64,000 bases of DNA, from NCBI RefSeq assembly GCF_001639145.1, contig NZ_LROY01000002.1:1768501-1832500 (forward strand). Direction: 5' to 3'. Origin of the DNA: Microbulbifer sp. Q7. GTDB lineage: Bacteria > Pseudomonadota > Gammaproteobacteria > Pseudomonadales > Cellvibrionaceae. Every line of letters begins with the position of its first letter. Position 1 is the stretch's first letter. Of this stretch, positions 16,256 through 24,550 are shown one piece after another. Below the pieces are notes generated by a model that saw only the letters and a program-made list of their open reading frames with translations, had not been told where the DNA came from and did not search any database. The position numbers were made by a program, and so were the translations under genes.

Positions 16256-16651
16256 ATGCTGGACGATTTACATATCCACGATTTCTACCGCGATGCGGGG
16301 CGGATTCTGCTGGCGCTGTTCCAGCAATTCCCCGCCCCGGCCACAATTTATGTGGAAGACATTGCGGGCCCGGACACGCCCGATGAGTTCGGCCTCCATT
16401 CCCCCCGCCACCTGGCCTGCCTGGGGGCCATGACCTGGCTGAAGGAATGCGGCTACATCCATTTTTCCCAGGTGGTGCGCCAGGAAGCGGTAGAGGAAGC
16501 CACCCTCACCCACCACAGCTTTCTGCTGCTGGTCAGCCGCGGGGAAGATGGCATCAGTAATGCGGAAAAGCTCGATCAGGTCGTGCGGGGCGGTTCTTCG
16601 CCCCAACTTGAAGAATTGATGGTGGCGCTGATGCAGCGCCTGCAGCGTTAA
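16256..16651 (+). CDS. Conserved gammaproteobacterial protein, unknown function
   Basis: 131 residues, no signal peptide or membrane segment. A mixed alpha/beta profile is visible: an N-terminal HIHDFYRDAGRILLALFQQFP segment, then TIYVEDIAG, a conserved-looking block GPDTPDEFGLHSPRHLACLGAMTWL, and a C-terminal amphipathic helix. No catalytic motif was recognised. An internal hydrophobic helix and the HSPRHLACL segment suggest a small winged-helix-like regulator, but this is a guess. It lies downstream of alaA on the same strand, and its stop overlaps the end of the convergent methyltransferase gene by 4 bases. Confidence 0.75.
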   Translation: MLDDLHIHDFYRDAGRILLALFQQFPAPATIYVEDIAGPDTPDEFGLHSPRHLACLGAMTWLKECGYIHFSQVVRQEAVEEATLTHHSFLLLVSRGEDGISNAEKLDQVVRGGSSPQLEELMVALMQRLQR

Positions 16652-17598
16652 ACCGTCCGGGTGAAGCGGACATGCAGCATTTTTAATGCGGCATCGGGGT
16701 CGCTGTCCGGGAAATCGGGGTTTTGCGGCAAGCGTTCCACCACGGAATAACCGGGGTCCGCAGCACTGATCAGTTCGCGAAAATACGCTTCGCTGTGCGC
16801 CGGGGAATTCAGCACCAGCAGCAGATCGGCTTCGCCTGCGAGGCAGGCCGGCAGTTTCTCCAGCAACTTCGCGTAATTACTATCAACCTCAAAGGCACCC
16901 CGCTGTCGCGTCGGCGGATCCACAACCGCCAGGCGGAAGGGGCCGCTGCGATCGTAGCGCTTGAAGTCCCGCAATGCGTCCCTCGCCACAAACCGAATAG
17001 CCTTCAACGGCAACCGGTTGTACTGGTGGTTCGCCTGGCCGCGTTTCAGTACGCCCTTGTTCAGGTCGATATTCAGAACCTCCGGTGCACCCGCCGCCCG
17101 CGCCACCACGGAAAAGGCGCAGGTAAACGCAAACAGGTTCAGCAGTTTGAAATCCTCCCCCTGCTCCACCAGCGCACGCACCTGCCGCTCCAGCCACGCG
17201 CGACCCGGCTCAATATCCAGAAAGAAGCCGACATTCTGGCGCTCAAAGGTGAGCGGAAACTTTAGTGGCCCGCGACGGGCCAGCGGCGCCTCGACAGGCT
17301 CGCCCCATTCCCACTGGATGGGCGCACGCGGCTGGTAACGGCGCTGCACCGCCAGCCCGCTATACCCGAACGGCTGCACCAGCGCCCACAGCTGCTGCGC
17401 AAGCACATCCTCACCCTCGTATGCCTCAAACAGAGTCACCAGGATTGCCGGGTGATAGCCGTCGACACACACACGCTCGAATCCCGGATAGCTATTGCCG
17501 CGGCCGTGAAACAGACGACGGCTGTCCAGCGCGTTTTCGGTCGGGCGCGATTGTTCGAGCTTGCTGCGCACTTCCTGCAGCAGAGGTTCCCAGTTCAC
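16648..17598 (-). CDS. Class I SAM-dependent methyltransferase, RlmI/RlmK-like
   Basis: About 316 residues from GTG 17598. This start was chosen because the family begins with such a short helix before the CYRLFHGRG-like block (here SRRLFHGRGNSYPGFERV); a start at 17691 would lie inside the neighbouring gene. The N-terminal part is a PUA/EEHEE-like binding region. The Rossmann part has LLNLFAFTCAFSVVA as the SAM motif, VLNIDLN for the ribose contact, and VVDPPTRQRG, the D-P-P catalytic loop of 23S rRNA cytosine-5 methyltransferases related to RlmI. An RNA target is likely, but the exact site cannot be assigned. Confidence 0.82.
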   Translation of the reverse strand: MNWEPLLQEVRSKLEQSRPTENALDSRRLFHGRGNSYPGFERVCVDGYHPAILVTLFEAYEGEDVLAQQLWALVQPFGYSGLAVQRRYQPRAPIQWEWGEPVEAPLARRGPLKFPLTFERQNVGFFLDIEPGRAWLERQVRALVEQGEDFKLLNLFAFTCAFSVVARAAGAPEVLNIDLNKGVLKRGQANHQYNRLPLKAIRFVARDALRDFKRYDRSGPFRLAVVDPPTRQRGAFEVDSNYAKLLEKLPACLAGEADLLLVLNSPAHSEAYFRELISAADPGYSVVERLPQNPDFPDSDPDAALKMLHVRFTRTV

Positions 17599-17641
17599 GG
17601 TAATGCTTGCCTGTTTTGATGCCGGTTGGAAAAGGTAAGAT

Positions 17642-18814
17642 TCACACCATCTCGCCACTGCCGTCCCCGGACAACGGGTAAAGGATTTCATCGCGGTAGC
17701 CGGTGACCACGGGAATAAAGCCGCCCCAGGACGCGTCCAGGGATGGGTCCCCGCTGTCGATCAACAGCGGTCGTCCGCCCAGTTCGGTGATCTTGGTTTT
17801 GGTGGCCACCACCATCAGATGCTCGCGCCCGACCGCTTGCAGCACGGCCGGCGACAGCTGCTGGTTGCCGCGCCCAATCAGGTGCCCCTGGCCACCGATG
17901 GCGGTAAGAACAATCTTTACCGGATTTTCCGCATTCTCTTCGCGGTGGCGGCGAATGGCGTCTTCTATCTGCAGCGCGTTGACGTCTGCAGCCAACAGGT
18001 TGCCCCCCCGCCACAGATCCACCCCCAGCAGCGTGCCCTCGGCACCCAGCTCGGACAACACTGCCAGCGTGGTCGAGCCCGGACCAAAAATGTACAGGGT
18101 GTTCGGGTCCTGCTCGTCCATTTGCTCAATAATTCCAGCGGCGATGTCCGCCACTGCCAGCTCTTCTACTTCGCGCCCCGCATTTTTTACCGCCTGCAGA
18201 AAGTGCCCTTCTTCCGGCACCAGTAGCTCGCCGTAGTAGCGGGTACTCACTCGCCCTTCGCGAAACGATTTTTCATCAATATCACGCACTTCCCGCTGGT
18301 GCAGGTCCACCAGCTCCCCGGCCATCAGCCGTCTCAGCACTTCGCCACCGGCTTTTGGGGAAATGGCGAAGCAGGCGGAATGCATTTTCACTCCGGCGGG
18401 AATACCCAGTACCGGGAAGTTGTCCCCCAGGGCATTGACCATATTGCGCGCGGTGCCATCGCCACCGGCAAACACAATCAGGTCGGCACCCGCCGCGCGA
18501 ATGGCATTGGCCGCAGCCTCGCTGTCCTCCGGGGTAGAGCGGCCGGACTCGGCAGCACCCACAACGGCCACAGTGAATCCCAGCGCGCGCGCTAGTGTCT
18601 CGCCCATGTCTCCGGCGAAGGTAACGATTTCCAGCGTGTCCGCAAATGGCAGCAGCGCCTGCAGGGCGATCTCGGCGCGCTTGTGCGACTGCGGTTGAAT
18701 GCCGGCCTGCAGTGCACGCGCAACGGTGTCCACACCATCGCTGCCCTTCAGGCCCGCCGGGCCGCCGATACCGGCCCAGGGGTTGATGATCAGTCCAAGC
18801 TTTTTGAGTTTCAC
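17642..18814 (-). CDS. ATP-NAD kinase family protein
   Basis: 390 residues from GTG 18814, which overlaps the pdxB stop as GTGA; this decides the start. It opens with KLGLIINPWAGIGG and carries the GGDGT motif at about 119-123, the phosphate-donor site of NAD and diacylglycerol kinases, followed by NMVNALGDNFPVLGIPAGVKMHS. The large C-terminal half (GPGSTTLAVLSELG, LTAIGGQGHLIGRGNQQLSP) belongs to the COG3199/AcoX-like branch, not to standard NadK. The natural substrate of this branch is not firmly known. Translational coupling to pdxB suggests co-expression with vitamin B6 synthesis. Confidence 0.85.
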   Translation of the reverse strand: MKLKKLGLIINPWAGIGGPAGLKGSDGVDTVARALQAGIQPQSHKRAEIALQALLPFADTLEIVTFAGDMGETLARALGFTVAVVGAAESGRSTPEDSEAAANAIRAAGADLIVFAGGDGTARNMVNALGDNFPVLGIPAGVKMHSACFAISPKAGGEVLRRLMAGELVDLHQREVRDIDEKSFREGRVSTRYYGELLVPEEGHFLQAVKNAGREVEELAVADIAAGIIEQMDEQDPNTLYIFGPGSTTLAVLSELGAEGTLLGVDLWRGGNLLAADVNALQIEDAIRRHREENAENPVKIVLTAIGGQGHLIGRGNQQLSPAVLQAVGREHLMVVATKTKITELGGRPLLIDSGDPSLDASWGGFIPVVTGYRDEILYPLSGDGSGEMV

Positions 18815-19953
18815 TTTAACCCCAGTATTTCCAGTTGCTTGCGTGTGGACGCATCCAGGTGCGGCGCCTCCAGCCGGTAGTGGGAGAACTCCAGCCGTTT
18901 GGGGTATTGCTTGCGCAGCTGGTCGAAGGCACTCGCCATCGACGGACCACCGGCCTGTGCGGCTTGTGCCGCCGCGCGCAACCGCTGGTCGTCGCCACGG
19001 GGGTCGTACATTGCCAGCAACAGCGCGCGGATCGCCGCAAAGCCAGTCTCCCGGGTGCTGATCACCCGCGGTGATGCGGAGGAATCTGCAGGTACATTCG
19101 CTAGTGGCAGCGCAAGCGAACGGCACAGGGCCTCGCGCACCATGCGCGTGCCCGCCAGTTTGCCGTCGTGGCTGTAGCCCGCAATGTGGGGGCTACCCAG
19201 ATCCACCCGCGACAACAGGTCGAGGTCGATGTCCGGCTCGTTATCCCAAACATCCAGCACACAGGTAAACGGTCTCGCCTGCGCCAGCAGCGCGGACAGC
19301 GCGGCGTTATCAATCACCGCGCCGCGACCGGCACTGATCAGTACCGCGCCGGGTTTGATCGACGCCAGCGCCTGTTCATCCAGCAGGTGCAGGCTCGGAT
19401 GTGCGCCGTCCCTGACCAGCGGCGCGTGCAGGCAGATCACATCCTGCTGCAGTACCGTTGCCAGTTCTGCCGCATCGGGGTTGCTTGCGAGCCAGGGATC
19501 ATAAATTTTGCAGGAGACGCCCAGCGCGTGCAGTTTACGCTGCAGCGAACCGCCCACATTGCCGCAGCCGACAATACCGAAACTGCGATCGCGCCAGTCC
19601 ACATCCAGTGCCGCCAGTGCACAGAAGACGTATTCCACCACCGAGTTCGCATTGCACCCCGGCGCAGCGCTCCAGTGAATACCCTGCTGCTCCAGCCAAA
19701 CGGTATCCAGATGGTCGGTGCCGATGGTACAACTCCCCACGAAGCGCACCGGCGTACCCTCGAGCAATGCTTTATCCACCCGGGTCACCGAGCGCACCAG
19801 CAGAATGTCCGCGTCCGCCAGTTGCGCGCGGGTCATGTTGCGACCGGGCACCCGGGTGATGGTCCCCAGGTCGGCAAACCAGGTTTCGAGGCCGGGGATA
19901 TTTTCGTCGGCAACAATGCGCATTGATTGATCTTGCATTGATTGATCGTGCAT
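18811..19953 (-). CDS. pdxB: Erythronate-4-phosphate dehydrogenase
   Basis: 380 residues from ATG 19953; ATG 19923 (MRIVADENIPG) is an equally good start and matches the family N-terminus better. It oxidises 4-phosphoerythronate in pyridoxal phosphate synthesis. The D-2-hydroxyacid dehydrogenase fold shows FGIVGCGNVGGSLQRKL for NAD, the catalytic Arg in LISAGRGAVID, the acid in VLDVWDNEPDID and the His in GSPHIAGYS. The C-terminal PdxB dimer domain (from about 285) is present. The extra N-terminal ten residues come from a 15-base tandem repeat carrying an in-frame ATG each time. Confidence 0.94.
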   Translation of the reverse strand: MHDQSMQDQSMRIVADENIPGLETWFADLGTITRVPGRNMTRAQLADADILLVRSVTRVDKALLEGTPVRFVGSCTIGTDHLDTVWLEQQGIHWSAAPGCNANSVVEYVFCALAALDVDWRDRSFGIVGCGNVGGSLQRKLHALGVSCKIYDPWLASNPDAAELATVLQQDVICLHAPLVRDGAHPSLHLLDEQALASIKPGAVLISAGRGAVIDNAALSALLAQARPFTCVLDVWDNEPDIDLDLLSRVDLGSPHIAGYSHDGKLAGTRMVREALCRSLALPLANVPADSSASPRVISTRETGFAAIRALLLAMYDPRGDDQRLRAAAQAAQAGGPSMASAFDQLRKQYPKRLEFSHYRLEAPHLDASTRKQLEILGLK

Positions 19954-19975
19954 AGGCGTCACTTCAATATGGCTG

Positions 19976-20902
19976 TCATGAGGGCACCGCACCTGCCGCA
20001 ACGGGTTCGGACGCCGCGCCCAAAACGCGGTGTATTTTCCGGGCCAAGCCACCGATGCCAAATTCCTCGGCCACCGCCACGGCCAGCTCCGGTTGTGGCG
20101 CCCGGTGGGCCAGGCTGGCCAGGTCCGCCCCAGGTTGCAGCGGCACGGCATATTCCAGCGTGGCCAGCTGGTGGGCCATGCGGATTTGCTCCGCGTATGT
20201 CGCAATTTTTGCCGCGACACCGGCGGCGCCGCGAATCTTCAGGGTTGCCACCTGATCCACATTGGCGATCAGTGCATCGACCCCGTCAAACGCCGCCAGC
20301 AGATGCGCGGCGGTCTTGGCGCCGATTCCCGGCACTCCCGGTATATCGTCGATCGCATCGCCCACCAGGGCCAGATAGTCTGCAATCTGCGCGGGGCGCA
20401 CCCCAAACTTGTGCTCAATCGCTTCTCGCCCGAGATATTGATCGGCGGCAAAGTCCCACAGACTGGCGGCACCGCGGTCGAGCAACTGCCCCAGATCTTT
20501 GTCCCGGGTGACGATCAATGGCGCACACCCGCCATCCACACACGTGCGGGTGAGGGTTGCCAGAATGTCGTCGGCCTCGTAACGGTCACTGGCAAAACTG
20601 GCAATCCCCAGCACCTCAGCCATCTCACGGCAGGCCGCGAGCTGGAAGGCCAGCGCCTCGTCCGGCAAAACGCGGCTGCACTTGTACTCCGGGTAGATAT
20701 CGTTGCGAAAGCAGCTGCCGAGGGATTCATCGAACGCACACGCCATGTACGCCGGCTTGCGGGCCAGCAGGTCGAGCAGGAAGTTGCTGAAGCCGTACAC
20801 CGCTTCGGTGGTGTAACCACTGCGGCTCTCCCAGTTGGGCGGCAGGGCAAAGTAGTAGCGGAAAATATAGACCGAGGCATCCACCAGGTAGGCTTTCTTC
20901 AT
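19976..20902 (-). CDS. 5'-3' exonuclease (flap endonuclease, Pol I N-domain type)
   Basis: 308 residues from ATG 20902, which overlaps the epmC stop as ATGA. It is a stand-alone PIN-like 5' nuclease: AYLVDASVYIFRYYFA carries the first acidic residue, SDRYEADDILATL the acidic cluster for two metals, LIVTRDKDLGQLL the next pair, and DDIPGVPGIGAKTAAHLL the helix-hairpin-helix that binds DNA. It resembles E. coli Xni/ExoIX (251 residues) but is longer at the C-terminus. It likely cleaves 5' flaps in repair or RNA-primer removal. It sits in the epmC-pdxB operon. Confidence 0.9.
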   Translation of the reverse strand: MKKAYLVDASVYIFRYYFALPPNWESRSGYTTEAVYGFSNFLLDLLARKPAYMACAFDESLGSCFRNDIYPEYKCSRVLPDEALAFQLAACREMAEVLGIASFASDRYEADDILATLTRTCVDGGCAPLIVTRDKDLGQLLDRGAASLWDFAADQYLGREAIEHKFGVRPAQIADYLALVGDAIDDIPGVPGIGAKTAAHLLAAFDGVDALIANVDQVATLKIRGAAGVAAKIATYAEQIRMAHQLATLEYAVPLQPGADLASLAHRAPQPELAVAVAEEFGIGGLARKIHRVLGAASEPVAAGAVPS

Positions 20903-21537
20903 GCCAGACCCTCCAGGCGATAGCGCTCCGCCTGCAACGGATCCGGGCGGGCAAACGCCGAGGCCAGCGCGCGGGCAAACCGGGTGGCCCGCGGGTTGGC
21001 ACCCGCTACACAAAAACGCTGGGCCTGCTGCCAGACTTCCCGCTTGAAGCGCTCGCTGGGGCCCAGCCCCGCATCCAGGTTGTCCGCGCTCACGCGGAAC
21101 TTGAGGCCGCAGGCCACGGAAAAGATCCACTCCAGCGCCTGGGGCTTCACCTCGACACGCTCGAATTCCGCCTGCTGCTCGGCGCTGCGTCCATCCGGCG
21201 CGTACCAGTAGCCGTAATCCGGCTGTAAACGGCGTTCCGCCCCCGCCACACACCAGTGCGCCGCTTCATGTAGGGCACTGGCGGCGTAGTCGCGCGTGAA
21301 CTCCACCTGGTGGGCTTCCTGAGCATCGACAGCGGCCGGCCGATAGAACGGCTCCTGGAATCCACCGATGAGGCGCGTATTGAGACCATTTGGCGCAGAG
21401 AAACAGCCATTAAAGACCATGACTATCTGTTCAGTCACAGACAGCCGCGGCTCGCACCGTGTTTTACCCGCGGCACGATCGTGGTGGTACGGAACTTGCT
21501 CATCCAAAACTGTAACCGGCGCGGCTTGTGACAACAT
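20899..21537 (-). CDS. epmC: Elongation factor P hydroxylase
   Basis: About 212 residues from ATG 21537; an upstream start at 21597 is less likely. Clear EpmC/YfcM signatures: NTRLIGGFQEPFY, ALHEAAHWCVAGAERR with the metal-binding HExxH-like helix, DYGYWYAPDGRSAEQQ, and EFERVEVKPQALEW. EpmC hydroxylates the lysylated lysine of EF-P, the last step after EpmA and EpmB, which are not in this window. It is the first gene of a minus-strand operon with the 5'-3' exonuclease, pdxB and the NAD-kinase-like gene. Confidence 0.93.
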   Translation of the reverse strand: MLSQAAPVTVLDEQVPYHHDRAAGKTRCEPRLSVTEQIVMVFNGCFSAPNGLNTRLIGGFQEPFYRPAAVDAQEAHQVEFTRDYAASALHEAAHWCVAGAERRLQPDYGYWYAPDGRSAEQQAEFERVEVKPQALEWIFSVACGLKFRVSADNLDAGLGPSERFKREVWQQAQRFCVAGANPRATRFARALASAFARPDPLQAERYRLEGLA

Positions 21538-22058
21538 GGACTCCTGGCAATGGGCTCCTGGCAACTCAAGTACGGCGAACGGGTCACGCCAGCGCATGGC
21601 GGGGTCCCGGTGCCCGATTGGCGCGGACTATAGCAGCGGGCACCGCGGGATCAAGCGCGGATCCGCCTGATATGCCGCACCGGTTTTTCCGGCCGTATCC
21701 ATAGGGAGCCCGAACTGTTCACCGCGAGCACATCCGCTCCATACACCCACCCGCAACCACAGGAGGATAATCAAACTAAAAGAACACACTTCCGCTGGTT
21801 GTATTTCTGCGGATCAGAATATACCTTTGAACATAGGGATACCGGAAACCAGCGGCTACTCAACGCAATCTTCACGACGGTGTCGAGTGGTTGTTTACGG
21901 TTGCGGTACCGGCTTCCCAGGGGGGCAAAAAGGCGCTCCCGGAGTCAGGATTCGGCGATTGGCCGCCCGGCCCTCGCACGTGATCCGTACGCCGGCTGCA
22001 TCTAATAAGTAGTACAAGACCTTCCCGCCCTACTACCGGCCCTGCTAGGAGGTGCGCT
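21538..22058. other. Intergenic region without a recognised gene
   Basis: About 520 bases between the divergent epmC and the 228-residue hypothetical gene. The only clear signal is the Shine-Dalgarno AGGAGG (around 22050) for the rightward gene. The part near 21660-21720 (GTATCCATAGGGAGCCC) vaguely recalls the inner box of the structured repeats described elsewhere but lacks the paired arms, so it is not counted as a copy. Confidence 0.5.
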
Positions 22059-22745
22059 ATGACCGACCACAGAACCAATAACGTGGTTGACCTCTTCACC
22101 GGCAAGCCCATCGAGACTTCTGAGAATTTGCGGTTTATTCGCCTTTCTCCGGAGCTGGACGGCTTGGAAATGCTCTACTCCAACAATTCCAGTGGAACGG
22201 ACCTCTACAGCCTGAAAATCCTTTGCTGGGGCCTGCGTGCCAACGGCGAGATTGTCGGACTGGTTCCCTGGTTGAACGCCATTGTCGCCTGCCCGGATAT
22301 TCAGGATCCCCTGGATGGACGGTTTGAAGGCTACTATGACCCGGGCATCGAGGAAATTTTCCACGAAGCTCCCATCCACAAAATCGTCGAGCTGGAGACT
22401 GCGGCGGAATACTTCGAGTACGAAAGCAATCAGGCGGATGAGGTTGTGCAGGAGATCCCCGACACCATTGGTACCCATGCGGTATTCATGGATGCCGGTA
22501 AAGAGAACCTGACCCTTACCGAAGTGGTGAGCTGGCGCCTTTTTGCCAGCGGTGAGATCCACGGCATGCTGATTGATCACGACAGCGTGGAGACCACGCC
22601 GGTTCTTCCCGGGGATGACTGCCTGTACGCGGCGCAGGAATCCGAGTGTTTCCGCTACTTCTTCCAACACCACATCGCCAACAAGATCAAATCCGAGGAC
22701 CCAGAGGCCCTGGCTGCGATTGCGGCGCTTGTCACTTCGCCCTAA
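22059..22745 (+). CDS. Conserved hypothetical protein, acidic, cytoplasmic
   Basis: 228 residues preceded by a strong Shine-Dalgarno (AGGAGG, 8 bases upstream). No membrane segment or signal peptide. The sequence is acidic with an internal repeat-like character: SLKILCWGLRANGEIVGLVPWLNAIV in the first half and LTEVVSWRLFASGEIHGMLIDHD in the second, each followed by acidic stretches. This suggests two related subdomains. No known catalytic motif was found. A strong hairpin follows, so it is a single-gene unit. Confidence 0.75.
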   Translation: MTDHRTNNVVDLFTGKPIETSENLRFIRLSPELDGLEMLYSNNSSGTDLYSLKILCWGLRANGEIVGLVPWLNAIVACPDIQDPLDGRFEGYYDPGIEEIFHEAPIHKIVELETAAEYFEYESNQADEVVQEIPDTIGTHAVFMDAGKENLTLTEVVSWRLFASGEIHGMLIDHDSVETTPVLPGDDCLYAAQESECFRYFFQHHIANKIKSEDPEALAAIAALVTSP

Positions 22746-22769
22746 CTTACTTCCCTCTCATACATGTAA

Positions 22770-22798
22770 AACAAGGGCGACCAGTGGTCGCCCTTGTT
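22770..22798 (+). terminator. Terminator-like hairpin
   Basis: A perfect inverted repeat, AACAAGGGCGACC with GGTCGCCCTTGTT, 25 bases after the stop of the preceding gene. It lacks a long T-run, so it may act as a weak or bidirectional terminator. Confidence 0.65.
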
Positions 22799-22919
22799 AC
22801 TTCTGGATTCTTTCGCTCTATTGTGGAGGCCAAGCACCAGGTAAAGGCTTTCAAAATCGCAGCCAGTACGTCCCTGTATGCTCCGGCGGTGCTCGGCCTT
22901 CGCATCCAGCCAAGCTGCA

Positions 22920-23150
22920 CTAATCGGCCTTTTTTATCCAGTAGACAAATTCATCATTCTCTTCTTCATGCCTTACCAGCTCGTAACCGAGAAACTGGCA
23001 AAACTTGGGTACGTCCCGCTGGGTGGAGGGGTCAGTGGCAAGCATCTGCAATATTTCGCCAGCCGCCACCTTGCGAACCGCAGCGTGGAGCATCATAACG
23101 GGTTCCGGGCACAGCAGGCCGCGGGCATCGAGTGTGTGTTGTGACTTCAT
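22920..23150 (-). CDS. tusA: Sulfur carrier protein TusA/SirA family
   Basis: 76 residues, full length. The active Cys14 lies in the family motif CPEPVMML, and the C-terminal strand pair (ELVRHEEENDEFVYWIKK) is conserved. TusA accepts sulfur from IscS and passes it on for 2-thiouridine in tRNA wobble positions, so it works in the same modification pathway as mnmC further along the window. It is a single gene. Confidence 0.93.
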   Translation of the reverse strand: MKSQHTLDARGLLCPEPVMMLHAAVRKVAAGEILQMLATDPSTQRDVPKFCQFLGYELVRHEEENDEFVYWIKKAD

Positions 23151-23333
23151 GCGCCTATTGTCCGGGATTTACGCCAGCGCGTCACCTGCAGCCCTGCCTG
23201 ACTGGCCAGAACGTCTGGTCATATCCGCTAAGCCCCTCGCAGAGCGGCACCGAAAAAGACTAAACTGCAGCCATCCGAATCGCCACCCGGCGATTCGCAC
23301 ACACGACATTGCAGTGAGGACGAGAGCGCAGTC

Positions 23334-23618
23334 ATGATTTATGTTTTGATCGAACGGGAAGTGGCCGAAGACCTGGAATCCACCTACGAGGAAGCCGCCC
23401 GCCGACTGCTGACCAATGCGTATCAGACCACCGGTTTCGTCGACGGCCACACCTATACGGAACTGGATAACCCCCGCCGCCGTTTCACACTGTCCCAGTG
23501 GAAATCGGTGCTGCACTGGCAGCAGTGGTACAACAGCGAAGAGCGCCGGGAACAGCTGGCACAACTGGCCCCCATGCTGGCGCACGAGGAAAAGATTACG
23601 ATTCTCGAGCGCGCATAA
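23334..23618 (+). CDS. Antibiotic biosynthesis monooxygenase-like (ABM) domain protein
   Basis: 94 residues forming one ABM domain of the dimeric alpha+beta barrel fold: MIYVLIEREVAEDLESTYEEAARRLL, a central GFVDGHTYTELDNPRRRFTLSQWKS and the terminal WQQWYNSEERREQL. Such small proteins are monooxygenases or stress proteins of diverse function; no specific substrate is indicated. Its 3' end overlaps the convergent hydrolase gene by 23 bases. Confidence 0.8.
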   Translation: MIYVLIEREVAEDLESTYEEAARRLLTNAYQTTGFVDGHTYTELDNPRRRFTLSQWKSVLHWQQWYNSEERREQLAQLAPMLAHEEKITILERA

Positions 23619-24246
23619 ACGCCGCCGCATAATCCGCAGCAGCCTGCCAGTGCTGCTGCTTGGTAAAACCGCTGGCCTTGCGCGGCTTGAAGTCGTGGTC
23701 CCCATCTTCCAGCCAGGCCAGCGCAATGGCGGAAGACAACCCGTAATCCGCCACCTCCTCCCGGCTCCCCAACTTATCCCGCGTGCCCTGCACAATCAGT
23801 GTGGGGCAGGTAAGTGTTTGCAGGTGCTCGGTGCGCAGCTTTTCCGGCTTGCCCGGCGGATGAAACGGGTAGCCCAGACACACGGCACCGGCCACGGCGC
23901 CCCGCTGGTAATTCTCCTGCGCCAACATGCTGGCCACCCGGCCGCCCATGGATTTACCGCCGATAAACAGTGGCGCTGCCGGTAACTCCTCCGCTACCCG
24001 CGCGATGTGCACCTGAAATGCCTCCAGCAGCACATCCATTTTGTTTGGCGGACGGCGCTTACCCGTCACGCGCCGCTCTGCCATATACGGAAACTCAAAC
24101 CGCACCACACCGATACCCTGCATCGCGAGCATGTGTGCCAATGCCTGCATGAAATCACTGTCCATCGGCGCACCGGCACCGTGGGCAAGCAGGAACCAGG
24201 CAGAGGGGTCGTGCGCAGGCTTGTCCAGCAGCCAGTCAGCCGACAT
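23596..24246 (-). CDS. Alpha/beta-hydrolase (KANL3/Tex30 type)
   Basis: 216 residues. Features: AWFLLAHGAGAPMDSDF (oxyanion strand), the nucleophile elbow FIGGKSMGGRVA, an acid in LIVQGTRDKLG, and the catalytic His in GDHDFKPRK. This is the small hydrolase family annotated as KANL3/Tex30 or 'dienelactone hydrolase-like'; the substrate is unknown. The start ATG overlaps the yheU stop (TGATG), so both are translated from one message. Confidence 0.88.
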   Translation of the reverse strand: MSADWLLDKPAHDPSAWFLLAHGAGAPMDSDFMQALAHMLAMQGIGVVRFEFPYMAERRVTGKRRPPNKMDVLLEAFQVHIARVAEELPAAPLFIGGKSMGGRVASMLAQENYQRGAVAGAVCLGYPFHPPGKPEKLRTEHLQTLTCPTLIVQGTRDKLGSREEVADYGLSSAIALAWLEDGDHDFKPRKASGFTKQQHWQAAADYAAAFMRARES

Positions 24247-24476
24247 CAGGGTGCTCCGTCTGCGGGGATGTCTTCGGCAAGAATCAAATTGATCGACTCC
24301 TCACCCGGCTCAAACCAGATCACCACAGACTTGTTGTGCAACTGCCGCCGCAGGTTGGCCACCTTGTCGGCCAGGCTCACCTCGCGCTCACCGTAATCGG
24401 TACCGTCACGGGTGGCGTATTCTTCCAGCAGGTTCTGCAGGGTTTCCGGGTCGAGTTGATGGTGCGGAATAATCAT
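24246..24476 (-). CDS. yheU: YheU family protein
   Basis: 76 residues, the usual length of this small conserved family of unknown function (UPF0270). Typical blocks are MIIPHHQLDPETLQNLLEE, the DGTDYGEREVSL segment and VVIWFEPGEESINLI. It is the first gene of a two-gene unit with the alpha/beta-hydrolase; the same pairing occurs in other gammaproteobacteria. Confidence 0.92.
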   Translation of the reverse strand: MIIPHHQLDPETLQNLLEEYATRDGTDYGEREVSLADKVANLRRQLHNKSVVIWFEPGEESINLILAEDIPADGAP

Positions 24477-24498
24477 TGGCTACCTGTCAATTACCGAT

Positions 24499-24530
24499 AA
24501 AAAAATGCCCCGGGGTTCCGGGGCATTTTA
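24499..24530 (-). terminator. Bidirectional terminator
   Basis: The stem AAATGCCCCGG/CCGGGGCATTT with a short loop is flanked by A-run and T-run. It lies 20 bases beyond the stop of the exported methyltransferase-like gene on the minus strand, which it would terminate. Confidence 0.85.
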
Positions 24531-24550
24531 GCTTCAATCCAAAAGAGGTA

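Noticed and set aside
18815..19126. N-terminal extension of the NAD-kinase-like frame
   Set aside because: It lies inside pdxB in another frame; the GTG at 18814 with GTGA coupling matches the family start.
21700..21725. Possible fourth copy of the structured repeat
   Set aside because: Only a loose match to the inner box (GTATCCATAGGGAGCC) and no paired outer arms or second hairpin.
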